Origin: Aquibacillus salsiterrae
GTDB taxonomy: Bacteria; Bacillota; Bacilli; Bacillales; Amphibacillaceae
Direction of reading: 5' to 3'
Assembly: GCF_028416595.1 (NCBI RefSeq)
Contig: NZ_JAMQKC010000006.1
Coordinates: forward strand, 1 to 64,000
Length of the DNA: 64,000 nucleotides
Below, in pieces: positions 9,553 to 17,614 of the stretch (position 1 is its first letter; the number at the start of each line of letters is the position of its first letter). The translations under genes and the position numbers were made by a program. The notes below the pieces were generated by a model. The model did no database searches, was not told the origin of the DNA, and saw nothing but the letters and a program-made list of their open reading frames with translations.

Positions 9553-9804
9553 ATAATTTCCGACACCCGTTAAGCCGAGGGCATCCATTAATCTATTCCT
9601 TTGAAAACCTAAAATCCTTTGATTATCCACATAAATAGCAGGGGTTCCATATACATTCTTACACTGCAGTTCTCTCATATACGACCTATTCTGAGTGGTA
9701 TTTTTCTCTATATAGGGAACGTCTTGTTCCTTTAACCAAGAAAGTACCTTTTCACATTCCTTACAGTCATCACTTACATAAACGACTACATCTTGGACTT
9801 TCAC
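9547..9804 (-). CDS. glutaredoxin-like thiol-disulfide protein
   Basis: Small redoxin of 85 residues with the active-site motif CKEC (Cys14, Cys17) after the first beta strand and the cis-proline loop YGTPAIYV about 40 residues later. This is the NrdH/glutaredoxin-like thioredoxin fold. Start is GTG 9804 with GGAGGG 7-9 bases ahead. It is not adjacent to nrdAB in this window, so an electron-donor role for ribonucleotide reductase is possible but unproven. It may serve thiol homeostasis in the bacillithiol background of Bacillaceae. Confidence 0.82.
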   Translation of the reverse strand: MKVQDVVVYVSDDCKECEKVLSWLKEQDVPYIEKNTTQNRSYMRELQCKNVYGTPAIYVDNQRILGFQRNRLMDALGLTGVGNYY

Positions 9805-10109
9805 TGGTGTACCCTCCTAGAGTTGTTTTCTAATACTTTTTTCCCAATCCATTAATTATTTAAACCTATATTTACAATGTTTATTTTATTTTTTGCTTCT
9901 TATGATGAAAATAATAGTATTTTTAACCTAAAGACGAACAATGAATTTCATCAACATTTAACTTACAAATAAGGATATATCGCCGCTAGACAACTCTTGG
10001 ATTTTTTTTCACTTTCTTTTCTTTGAAAAAAAAACGCTTATCCTATGATAAGCGTTTTACGATGATTATATAGAGAGACACTCCAATATCAGTTATTAGT
10101 TACAGTTAA
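9805..10109. other. intergenic stretch with element tail and terminator
   Basis: This 305-bp gap is AT-rich. It contains a decayed tail of the dispersed element (CTAGACAACTCTTGG followed by eight T, about 9988-10012) and a clear terminator hairpin at 10028-10062. No open reading frame is convincing. Confidence 0.6.
10028..10062. terminator. terminator downstream of marR-type gene
   Basis: AAAACGCTTATC / GATAAGCGTTTT with a four-base loop, preceded by nine A. It serves the minus-strand MarR gene. Confidence 0.85.
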
Positions 10110-10571
10110 CTATCTATAATTATCTGCATTCATTCCTAGTTTTTTCAACAAAGCAATTGCCTCTAGTTTTTCATCTGGTTCTAACCCAGCCGTTATTGCC
10201 TCTATTTGCTCCCAATGACTCGGGAAAATATCGTTTAGTAATTGTTCCCCTTTTTCCGTTATGGATGCATAAGTAATCCGCCTATCCTCTGCACACGGCA
10301 CCCGCTTCACATACCCTTTTTTCTCCAATTTATCGACTACATAGGTAATACTACCGCTAGCAAGTAATATCCGGTCACCAATCTTTTGCAGTGGCTGATC
10401 CCCCCGATGATACAATAGTTCTAGCACACCAAACTCTGTTGTATTCAGCCCCTTACCACGGATATCAGCTGCTACTTGATCTGCAACAGATCGGTAAGCC
10501 TTTGATAACACAACAAATAACTTTAACGAGGGGTCCTGTTTCTTTTCTTCATAAAATTCTCTATTCCCCAT
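10110..10571 (-). CDS. MarR family transcriptional regulator
   Basis: Winged-helix DNA-binding protein of 153 residues. The central region (about residues 45-110) reads as the MarR fold: FGVLELLYHRG, then a recognition helix ASGSITYVVDKLEKKGYVKR and the wing PCAEDRRITYASITEKG. MarR proteins are dimeric repressors or activators that respond to phenolic or oxidative signals. No adjacent effector gene on the same strand indicates its target; the nearest genes are redoxin-like on both sides. Cys89-like position in PCAED could be redox sensitive, which is only a suggestion. Confidence 0.88.
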   Translation of the reverse strand: MGNREFYEEKKQDPSLKLFVVLSKAYRSVADQVAADIRGKGLNTTEFGVLELLYHRGDQPLQKIGDRILLASGSITYVVDKLEKKGYVKRVPCAEDRRITYASITEKGEQLLNDIFPSHWEQIEAITAGLEPDEKLEAIALLKKLGMNADNYR

Positions 10572-10732
10572 ATCTTCACCCTCTCTCCCGTCTCCCTGAA
10601 TTACACGTATTATAGTTGAAGGATGATTTGACTGTCAATTAGCTTACTCTTCTGGATAGCAGGAATGTTTTTACAGGTGGTGAGGACGAACAATTTTATC
10701 ATGATAATTTATTTGCTGATTGATAAAGATTA

Positions 10733-10770
10733 ACGTAAAAAACCCCCATAATCTCGGGAGTTTTTAAACA
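10733..10770. terminator. terminator of thioredoxin-like gene
   Basis: AAAAAACCCCC and GGGAGTTTTT form a stem flanked by A- and T-runs. Confidence 0.7.
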
Positions 10771-10828
10771 GATAAGAAATATAAAATTTTGCAGATGTCT
10801 ATCCTGCACCCTCCCGTTTGCCTTAAGC

Positions 10829-11149
10829 TTACCCTAATTGCTGTTGTAAAAACTCAGTCACTTCTTCTGGTGTTTTTGTGTATGCACTATGCTGATGTGC
10901 AAGCTTTTCACCATTTTGAAAAATTAATATGCTCGGAATCCCCATTACTTCATGTTCTTGCGCAAGCCCTTCCACTTCATCACTATTCACTTCATACCAG
11001 TCATACTGGCTGAATTGTTCTAAAACATCTCCAATAAACATGTCCATCCGCTTACAATCAGGACACCAATCGGCAAAAAATTTAACAATGACAGGCTTAT
11101 CAGAATTGATAACTTCACTAAACTTTTCCCTAGATTTAATAGCTTCCAT
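10829..11149 (-). CDS. thioredoxin family protein
   Basis: Single-domain thioredoxin-like protein of 106 residues, similar to B. subtilis YdbP. The active site is WCPDC (Cys29, Cys32) and the cis-proline motif is VMGIPSILIF. It has no signal peptide, so it acts in the cytoplasm in disulfide reduction. ATG 11149 has GGAG 9 bases upstream. The WCPDC variant differs from the usual WCGPC and is typical of this subgroup. Confidence 0.9.
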   Translation of the reverse strand: MEAIKSREKFSEVINSDKPVIVKFFADWCPDCKRMDMFIGDVLEQFSQYDWYEVNSDEVEGLAQEHEVMGIPSILIFQNGEKLAHQHSAYTKTPEEVTEFLQQQLG

Positions 11150-11175
11150 TTTATCCGACTCCTTTATTATTAAGA

Positions 11176-11222
11176 AACACGCAAGTCGCGACAGCTCTTG
11201 GTTTTATTATTTATTATCTCAC
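11176..11222 (+). repeat. short remnant of dispersed element
   Basis: AAGAAACACGCAAGTCGCGACAGCTCTTGGTTTT shows a head joined almost directly to a tail, like the minimal copies at 15649 and 47555. It is degenerate. Confidence 0.55.
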
Positions 11223-11264
11223 AAGAATTTATCATTCGTTGTCGACACAAGCAAGTATTTCGAC

Positions 11265-12080
11265 TTAATTCTTGTATTCGACACGTCCAAGTAAAAACGC
11301 TACTAATAATCCCACTGCAAACGTAACAACGCTTATGATCATTTCACCGCTAGATGCTGGCCAACCTGGAAAAATGACAACAACTGACCCCATCACTAAT
11401 CCTATGACAACGGCGAACGTTCCCGTTGTATACTTTTCAAAAAAGTAATGGATGATTTTACTCATGAAGATTATACCAAGCCCAATCCCAACAACAACAA
11501 CAACAATAATGTCTAATTTGAACTCTGACACCGCATTGAGAATAGTTGTATAAGAACCAATTACTAACAACATAAAAGAACCGCTGATACCTGGTAAAAT
11601 CATTGCACTACTTGCTATAAAACCTGAGAAAAACAACCAAAGGTACGTGGATGTCGTTATCGTTTGTACAGGCTCTGTTTCAGCAGAGCGAAAAAACAGC
11701 ATCGATGCAACAATTATAATCCCAATTAGTAATAGGAAAATATGTTGTATTTTAAATGTTTGTTTTGCATCAGATTTATGGAAAAGATATGGTAGCACAC
11801 CAACAATTAATCCTAAAAAGGCAAATTGGGTTGGTCCTGGATAATGCTCAAATAACCACTCAATTAAATCAGCTAGAACAAAAACAGCAGTCACTATCCC
11901 GATTCCGAGTGGGATTAAAAAGCCTAATTGCTGTTTCCATTCTTTACTAAAGAATCCATTTATCGCTTGTATTAGTCGATCATAAATCCCTAGCACAACC
12001 GCAATTGTCCCACCACTCACACCAGGGACCACGTCACTTGCCCCCATCAATAAACCCCGGTAAATATTTTTCCATTCCAT
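11265..12080 (-). CDS. DUF368 membrane protein, probable undecaprenyl-phosphate translocase
   Basis: Integral membrane protein of 271 residues with eight or so hydrophobic segments. The two inverted-topology signatures ASDVVPGVSGGTIAVVLGIY and ASSAMILPGISGSFMLLVIG mark the DUF368 family. Members of this family have been shown to recycle undecaprenyl phosphate across the membrane (PopT), supporting cell-wall synthesis, with importance at alkaline pH in some bacteria. AAAAGGAG lies about 10 bases before ATG 12080. Function here is inferred from the family. Confidence 0.9.
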   Translation of the reverse strand: MEWKNIYRGLLMGASDVVPGVSGGTIAVVLGIYDRLIQAINGFFSKEWKQQLGFLIPLGIGIVTAVFVLADLIEWLFEHYPGPTQFAFLGLIVGVLPYLFHKSDAKQTFKIQHIFLLLIGIIIVASMLFFRSAETEPVQTITTSTYLWLFFSGFIASSAMILPGISGSFMLLVIGSYTTILNAVSEFKLDIIVVVVVGIGLGIIFMSKIIHYFFEKYTTGTFAVVIGLVMGSVVVIFPGWPASSGEMIISVVTFAVGLLVAFLLGRVEYKN

Positions 12081-12271
12081 TCTTTCATTCTCCTTTTAAT
12101 TAGGGATTCTCTTATTATTTATGTATGACAACCCATATCATACCAAAAACTCGTACATTTTAATATATACCCAATCAGAAATTAAAAGCTAGTCTTGTGG
12201 TATCTTGAACAATTCCAAGTGACATCAGAATTTGATGTTTACTGATGGTTAAAGGTTTGTCAAGACAGTAG

Positions 12272-12760
12272 TTATAGTAATTTCTTGATTTTTAGATTAT
12301 AAAAGAAATGTAACACTACCTTTAGGGCATCCCCAACTTCATATGGGCTATTAAATCGGGGATAGCCTGATAAACCGAGGTCTGCCCCACCAATCATTGT
12401 CTCTTGATTAGCAATGGTAATCGTTGCTTCTGACAAAAATGGTTTGACTCGTTCAAACATTGGTGTAAAGTCATAGCCGGACTTGGTTTGAGCATCTTTA
12501 TATAGTGAGTCATGGATAAGTACATCTCCTATAGCAGAGACGGTAATTGCTGTTGTTTTAGGCTTTGTTCTTTTAAATTGTGTAACAAGCTTCGGTTGTA
12601 ACGAAACCTTTCTTACAGTTGATTGTGTGTCACCAACTGCTTGATTATCGGAAAAATTTATTATGGCACCGTTAGAACCTTTTGCAAAGTTCGCAAAACC
12701 ACATGATGTAAGGATACTAAGTGTGATAAGTATCATCACTACTTTTAGTGTATTAACCAT
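12272..12760 (-). pseudogene. CapA-like lipoprotein, C-terminally truncated
   Basis: Starts with a signal segment and lipobox LTSCGF, followed by SAIGDVLIHDSLY and ITIANQETMIGG. These are the N-terminal metallophosphatase-like signatures of the CapA/PGA_cap family, which normally runs to about 350-400 residues. Here similarity stops after SPYEVGDALK, and a short unrelated tail leads to a stop at residue 162. The next conserved block (NNH... motif) is missing, and nothing resembling it was seen downstream in the 190 bases before DUF368. It is most likely a deletion remnant and non-functional. Confidence 0.8.
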
Positions 12761-12983
12761 TGATACTACCCCTTCTAAATAGCTAGTATTCTAGCAATCT
12801 TTTATTCTCATTCATCTTACACGAAACGACAAAATATTACTATGAACCTAACGACCCTTTCGACAGTAGCTATCAGAATAACCTATACTATTTTGAACCA
12901 AAGGCGAATACACTTCACTAATGTTAACTTATAGCCAAATACAACTATGATTACACAATGAAAAAACAAGGGGGATGGTTTTG

Positions 12984-13793
12984 TTGAGTGATTTTATCCA
13001 AGGAGCTTCATTTGAGCACCAATTTTGGTTACAGGTTTTAGGTGACCATTCCAGGTTTATAAGAGATTCTTTATATTCAAAAGAAGTTGATGACATTAAA
13101 ATAGCTAAGCAATTTATCGAAACTTTTGATACGCTATATGAGAAAGCAACGTACATTAGTAATTCCAACGCGATTGCCTTTACGAAAGAAGCAGAAGCAG
13201 CAACAGATAGAATGAAAGTTTTCAAATTATCAATTATTAAGCGTCATCTGCAAGGACAGATAGGGATCTTCCTTTCTCCTACCTTTATCAACCACATGGT
13301 TAATGAACTTGAGGAGTATGAACTCGTCCTAAGTTACTTAAAGCAAGGTGAGCTTCCACCGGTTTTCCACGAATTACATCATCATCTCGTTTGGCTTGTT
13401 GATGCCTCAGGCCATGCTGGGGCGATCAATGATCAATTAGACGGTGTAGAAAAAAGGTTGAAAGAAAGAAGTCATCAATTCGCAGAACATTTTGACGCAT
13501 TTTATTTAAAGGCGATTGAATTAACGGGTTATTTACGCTCTAACATCAAGACTTTCCCTGCACTGCAACGGTTCAATAAGGATGTGGAGGTCGAGATGAA
13601 TTTGTTTCGAACATTCCTTCACGAAATCGAAGAAATGGAAATTTCCGAAACAGTTCTAGGGACATTTTCCAGTTTAATGGCTGATCATATGGCACGTGAA
13701 GAGTGTTATTACTTAATAAAACTAGCACAATCTACTAACTCACCACCACCAAACTGCAACCCCACTAAACCAAGAACAACAGACCCACAATAA
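12984..13793 (+). CDS. DUF2935 family protein (hemerythrin-like helical repeats)
   Basis: All-helical cytoplasmic protein of about 269 residues belonging to the DUF2935 group found in Bacilli and Clostridia. Two similar halves each contain an H/E-rich helix pair: SFEHQFWLQVLGDHSRFI near the start and LMADHMAREECYYLIKLA near the end, suggestive of a di-metal site. The ATG at 12975 is flush against AAGGGGG. TTG at 12984 (or 12981) gives better spacing, so I prefer 12984. Function unknown. A dispersed repeat element begins exactly at its stop codon. Confidence 0.8.
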   Translation: MSDFIQGASFEHQFWLQVLGDHSRFIRDSLYSKEVDDIKIAKQFIETFDTLYEKATYISNSNAIAFTKEAEAATDRMKVFKLSIIKRHLQGQIGIFLSPTFINHMVNELEEYELVLSYLKQGELPPVFHELHHHLVWLVDASGHAGAINDQLDGVEKRLKERSHQFAEHFDAFYLKAIELTGYLRSNIKTFPALQRFNKDVEVEMNLFRTFLHEIEEMEISETVLGTFSSLMADHMAREECYYLIKLAQSTNSPPPNCNPTKPRTTDPQ

Positions 13794-13940
13794 GAAAAGC
13801 GAAGGGCGCCTTGGTCACCCCCGACAAGCTTAAGCAGAAAATCTATGTGTCTCTCTTTGACACATAGATTTTCTGCTTAAGACCTCGAGGGGGTAGGCGC
13901 CCGGAGCTAGACAGCTCTTAGGTTTTTTACCTTCTTATCT
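13791..13940 (+). repeat. dispersed hairpin element copy E1
   Basis: Full copy. The head TAAGAAAAGCG overlaps the TAA stop of the preceding gene. The outer stem GGGCGCC...CACCCCCG pairs with CGAGGGGG.AGGCGCCC. The inner arm AGCTTAAGCAGAAAATC pairs perfectly over more than 20 bp with its mirror around TCTCTTT. The tail is GGAGCTAGACAGCTCTTAGG, a T-run and CTTCTTATC. Head and tail ends are inverted (TAAGAA / TTCTTA). Confidence 0.9.
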
Positions 13941-13941
13941 G

Positions 13942-13990
13942 TTAAGAAAAGCGCGAGTCGCGCCTTGGTCAGCCTAAGGCAAGCTTAAGA
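13942..13990 (+). repeat. dispersed element copy E2, head only
   Basis: TAAGAAAAGCGCGAGTCGCGCC then TTGGTCAGCC and AAGCTTAAG. The second half is absent, and the copy directly follows E1. Confidence 0.75.
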
Positions 13991-14018
13991 AAGCCATATT
14001 TGATTTAACCTACATCAC

Positions 14019-14048
14019 CCAGCTTGATGAGATCAAGCTGGATTTTTT
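14019..14048 (+). terminator. terminator
   Basis: Perfect CCAGCTTGAT / ATCAAGCTGG stem with a three-base loop, then ATTTTTT. It is the last signal downstream of the DUF2935 gene. Confidence 0.85.
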
Positions 14049-14128
14049 CAAACTTAGACTTGCTACGTGGTGAACAATATCCGTGCAGCGGTGGTTATCC
14101 GACGATATAATATGGATGAGGTGATTGG

Positions 14129-14671
14129 ATGAACTTAATGAACGCGATTGAATATGCAGCCAAAAAGCATGAAGGTCAACGTAGAAAGGTTGACGGTACC
14201 CCATATATCTCTCATCCATATCGGGTAGGAATGTTATTAATGCAAGACGGGTATAAAGAAGAGCTTGTTATCGCAGGTATTCTCCATGATGTTGTTGAAG
14301 ATACTAGTGGCACGATTGAGGAAATTAAATCGTTATTTGGCGATGAGGTAGCAGAGCTTGTGTTTTATGCGTCAGAACCAGATAAATCGTTAAGCTGGGA
14401 AGATAGGAAGCAGCATACAATTGAAACAATGAAAACAGCACCACTCGAGGCCAAGATTGTTGTTTGCGCAGACAAAGTGGATAATCTTACATCGATTCTT
14501 AACAGTGAAAAAGAGTTAGGTAACAAAGTGTGGGGATACTTTACCAAAGACAAGGCTAGCCAGCAGTGGTACTATACCAGTATGTATCAAAGTTTGACCA
14601 CCGGGGTTAAAAACCACCCGAAACTTTTTCACCAATTTAACCAACTTCTCGAACAGTTAAGACTACTTTAG
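14129..14671 (+). CDS. HD-domain phosphohydrolase, SpoT/MESH1-like
   Basis: Cytoplasmic protein of 180 residues. Metal-ligand motifs of the HD superfamily are present: His29 in PYISHPYRV, the His53-Asp54 pair in GILHDVVED, and Asp115 in CADKVDNL. The pattern AAKKHEGQRRKVDGTPYISHP is that of the (p)ppGpp hydrolase domain of Rel/SpoT and small stand-alone hydrolases (MESH1/SAH). Thus it may hydrolyse (p)ppGpp or a related nucleotide; this is inferred. The RBS is GAGGTG 6 bases ahead. It is monocistronic, ending in a strong convergent terminator. Confidence 0.85.
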   Translation: MNLMNAIEYAAKKHEGQRRKVDGTPYISHPYRVGMLLMQDGYKEELVIAGILHDVVEDTSGTIEEIKSLFGDEVAELVFYASEPDKSLSWEDRKQHTIETMKTAPLEAKIVVCADKVDNLTSILNSEKELGNKVWGYFTKDKASQQWYYTSMYQSLTTGVKNHPKLFHQFNQLLEQLRLL

Positions 14672-14750
14672 GTAAACTTTATTGGATATTGTCGCAGCCG
14701 GTCGAGCGTATTATCGACAGATCTGAGTTCTTATTAAGTGTTAATGTTCA

Positions 14751-14794
14751 GGTCATTCACCGACAGACCCTAAAAAATCTGTCGGTGAATGACC
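14751..14794. terminator. strong hairpin between convergent genes
   Basis: A perfect 17-bp stem starting GGTCATTCACCGACAGA with an 11-base A-rich loop. It sits between the HD gene (plus) and the DUF4870 gene (minus). There is no long T-run, but the stem is strong. Confidence 0.7.
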
Positions 14795-14855
14795 GGTTTA
14801 TCATCTACAAACGTCGAAAAATAATAACGGAAATTTTTGCAAAGTCATCGACGAC

Positions 14856-15254
14856 TTACTTCACAAACCGAATTGTTAAAGGAAATCGAAATGGCTTTCC
14901 TAGAGCAGCACGGATAATGGCAACAATCATCGTTACTAGCCAAAACAAAGAAAAAAATACAATAAAGCCAAACGTTGCAATTCCAAACAAAATATTAAAG
15001 GCAACAGCAATATCTGGCAATAATGGGGCAACTTTAAACAGAATGAAATAAAGGACAAAGGCCACTAGTACATAAAGTTGACAACTGATTTGAAAATTAA
15101 CATTTTCCCTCTGGTGCTTATCAAGAAAAATAGACTCCCCACGAAACAACATGTAATAAACCTGGATCGCAACAATCGTTAACAACGGAACGGGAAAGAA
15201 AATTGGGATTAAGTAGCCAAAAACAGCTAAAAGTTTTTCTTTTGTAGAGCTCAT
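14856..15254 (-). CDS. DUF4870 (Tic20-like) membrane protein
   Basis: Membrane protein of 132 residues with four hydrophobic segments. The family signature is the polar stretch DKHQRENVNFQISCQLY between helices 1 and 2, typical of DUF4870. ATG 15254 with AAAGGAG 6-7 bases ahead is preferred over the TTG one codon upstream. Function unknown in bacteria. Similarity to Tic20 translocon components is structural at best. Confidence 0.82.
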   Translation of the reverse strand: MSSTKEKLLAVFGYLIPIFFPVPLLTIVAIQVYYMLFRGESIFLDKHQRENVNFQISCQLYVLVAFVLYFILFKVAPLLPDIAVAFNILFGIATFGFIVFFSLFWLVTMIVAIIRAALGKPFRFPLTIRFVK

Positions 15255-15648
15255 CAAATACTCCTTTATCTAATAATCTTTTACCAAGTTATCCTATCAT
15301 GTTACTTTTAACAGTTTATTAATCCGATTGTACAACTAGTATTAGTTTTTTAAAAGGAGGGCAGCAATGGATTATAATCAAGACACATACTTATCGGAAG
15401 AATGAAAATCATCCTTTCTTAGTGAATTCACCTGAAGGATAACAAACAATTCCTCGTTACTTAAATTCTGTGCTTAGCTTGACGGCTATGGTTCCTGTCC
15501 CCATGTCCCTCCCCAGAGGTTTTCAGGAAGAAGAATATATAGAGACTTGCCAGGGGTATTAATGAAAGTGAGAGAACACTTATGAATATAGAAGTATATT
15601 TTCACCCCTCATATTACTTAATCTTATTCCTACACCAAAATTCAGATA

Positions 15649-15701
15649 TAAGAAAAGCGCAGGGCGCCCAGAGCTAGACAGCTCTTGCATTTTTTATATT
15701 T
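15649..15701 (+). repeat. minimal dispersed element E3 (head fused to tail)
   Basis: TAAGAAAAGCGCAGGGCGCCC joins directly to AGAGCTAGACAGCTCTTGC and a T-run. The interior hairpin is absent, so this copy defines the two conserved ends. Confidence 0.85.
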
Positions 15702-15949
15702 AAAAAAGAGCAGATTGTTAAATCCACTCCTTTTTCCAATGTTCTTAGACTGCTTAAATCTTTGTTTTGTGATAAAGATTTACCAACAATATAGATGATA
15801 TTAACGAGAGTAACATTATATTAGGTTCTTCCATATCACCTATGCCTTTAAAGGATAGGAAGTTCACAACATGATATGTTATGTAACTTAATACCAATAT
15901 GACAAGCATATATAAGGAAATTTTCAAATGCAGGCACCCCCAATTTTAA

Positions 15950-15984
15950 CAAAAATAACAGATGCCGAAGATTGACCTGTTATT
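15950..15984 (-). terminator. terminator of secreted-protein gene
   Basis: AATAACAG / CTGTTATT hairpin, followed on the minus strand by TTTTGTT. Confidence 0.75.
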
Positions 15985-16000
15985 ATTGTATTTAAAAATT

Positions 16001-17152
16001 TTAGAAATTAACATAGACATTCTCATCTACATATCCTCTTCTTGTTCCTGTGTTCCAAGAATCGAACCAGCTCAGAAGTTCTACGTCGTCTACAAAACTA
16101 TCCACTGATGAAGGGGAGATAAATACGGCACCAACATCAAACGTGACAGTCTGTGATTGGAGAGGATTATCAATTATCCAACCCCATTGACCGCCCCAAT
16201 TACTTACATCTTGAACATCTAAGTTTGTCCAATCCTGTTGCCAAGAGTATGAAGCGGAAGTACTCAGACCATCTTTTCCATAACCGAAACCAATGCTGAA
16301 TCCTTGACTACCAGAATTACCTGTGTTTACAGGTTTATGGTCAATCATTTTGTAGTCTGGATCATCTGCTCCATTCTCAAAAGCATATATATTAGCATTT
16401 TCAACTTGATATTCACACTCATAATTACTGTCATAATTACACAAGTCAGCACCAGGATTTATTTGAGCTTGTAAACCAACAGATGTGAAGTGGTCATAAT
16501 CATCATTCTCTACAACTGCCCTTTCAACACTATAGTTTAATCGAGTGATGCCATATGGTGCATATAGGTGCTCACCTTGGTCAGTCTTAACATTTTTCCA
16601 ATCATATTCACCAACAGCTGAGATTGAATATAAACTTTCGGCTTTTTCCTTATTATTAATCACACTTGCATACGCACGTTCAAGCGCTTGAACAATTACT
16701 TCTTGCTTTATTTGTTCCTCATCTCTTTCTTCAGGATTCTCATACCCTTCTATGTCAACTTCAATTGTTGATTTTCCTGTAACAAGAGAATTATTTAAGT
16801 TCTTACCATACCATTTTAATTTAATTTTTTTACTATCTGACGTATCTAATTTTCCTACTAAGTTATAATTATCAACCAATTTATTAACATTATAAGTCTC
16901 AGAATCATTAATTAACAATATATTAGATGCTTTTTCAATTTTATTTTTTCCACTCTTAATATGCGGCTTTTTTTGTTTTATCTTTTCAAAGTTTATTTTA
17001 TATTTACTATTATTTACAACGTTAATGACGGGTGCGTTTTGTTTTAAATCAGCAATATTTTGAGAGTCTGATGATTCTGCCATTACTGATTGGGTGGAAA
17101 TACTAAGTAAAAGAGTAATAGAACAAATCAAAACTTTTAATTTTCTCAACAT
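16001..17152 (-). CDS. secreted protein of unknown family, possible effector
   Basis: 383 residues with a clear Sec signal peptide (basic MLRKLK, hydrophobic core, VMA cleavage after residue 25). I do not recognise the family. Residues 26-130 are Lys/Asn-rich. An amphipathic helix at about 143-170 (DEEQIKQEVIVQALERAYASV) is followed by a beta-rich, aromatic-rich C-terminal half. Cys238 and Cys246 could form a disulfide. Residues 280-303 alternate small/polar and hydrophobic residues (GFSIGFGYGKDGLSTSASYSW), the look of a beta-hairpin found in some pore-forming proteins. This is only suggestive. AGGAGG lies 6 bases before the ATG. It is divergent from an HTH-TPR peptide-responsive regulator, which makes it a likely target. 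Confidence 0.75.
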   Translation of the reverse strand: MLRKLKVLICSITLLLSISTQSVMAESSDSQNIADLKQNAPVINVVNNSKYKINFEKIKQKKPHIKSGKNKIEKASNILLINDSETYNVNKLVDNYNLVGKLDTSDSKKIKLKWYGKNLNNSLVTGKSTIEVDIEGYENPEERDEEQIKQEVIVQALERAYASVINNKEKAESLYSISAVGEYDWKNVKTDQGEHLYAPYGITRLNYSVERAVVENDDYDHFTSVGLQAQINPGADLCNYDSNYECEYQVENANIYAFENGADDPDYKMIDHKPVNTGNSGSQGFSIGFGYGKDGLSTSASYSWQQDWTNLDVQDVSNWGGQWGWIIDNPLQSQTVTFDVGAVFISPSSVDSFVDDVELLSWFDSWNTGTRRGYVDENVYVNF

Positions 17153-17614
17153 ATTAATCCTCCTAAAATTTTTCGAAATTATTAGAAACAGTTATTTGAT
17201 CTTAAGAAAAGTATCTCCCCTCCTATTTTAGCTTTATTTACTTATTTCATTGATGTTGATAAGCATTTTGTTGGTTTAATCTTAAAATATTATTTTGATA
17301 TTGAAAAGCACTGCTGAAAAAAGTCGATATTAACACCCATTAAAAAAAATGTCGAAATCTCTTTAAAGTTTACGTCATGTGAAAAATCAGGGGAGGAATC
17401 TCCTTTTAACATTGTTTTTAAGTTTAAAAATGAGAAAAATTTATTTTTTAAATAATGAGTGAATTTCATAATTCTTAATCATTGCGTCTTTCTCATCCTG
17501 CAAAAAAACATTATCGGAATTTTGCTGTTTTTTGTAATTCTTAAATGAGCAATTATGAAATTGATTCAATAGGAATAATATAGTATATTCAATATGAAGG
17601 CAGGGAGGTAATTT
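17153..17614. promoter_or_regulatory. divergent control region of the regulator/secreted-protein pair
   Basis: A 462-bp very AT-rich region between two divergent genes. On the plus strand a sigma-A-type promoter is seen: TTGATT at 17561-17566, a 17-base spacer and TATATT at 17584-17589, placed about 25 bases before the regulator start. ATTCAATA occurs twice here (from about 17564 and 17587) as a direct repeat. On the minus strand a second SD-like AGGAGGGGAG is present at about 17210-17222 without a start codon. A binding site cannot be assigned by eye. Confidence 0.5.

Larger units (their letters stand above)
15255..16000. other. gene-poor AT-rich intergenic region
   Basis: About 745 bp at the left edge of the AT-rich island. 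At 15355-15405 there is a good ribosome site (AAAAGGAGG) and ATG followed by only 12 codons before a stop, which may be a remnant start. A minimal dispersed element lies at 15649-15701, and the terminator of the secreted-protein gene at 15950-15984. No other coding signal was seen. Confidence 0.6.

Noticed and set aside
14689-15051. Plus-strand frame opposite the DUF4870 gene
   Set aside because: It is antisense to a well-supported gene and crosses the convergent terminator.
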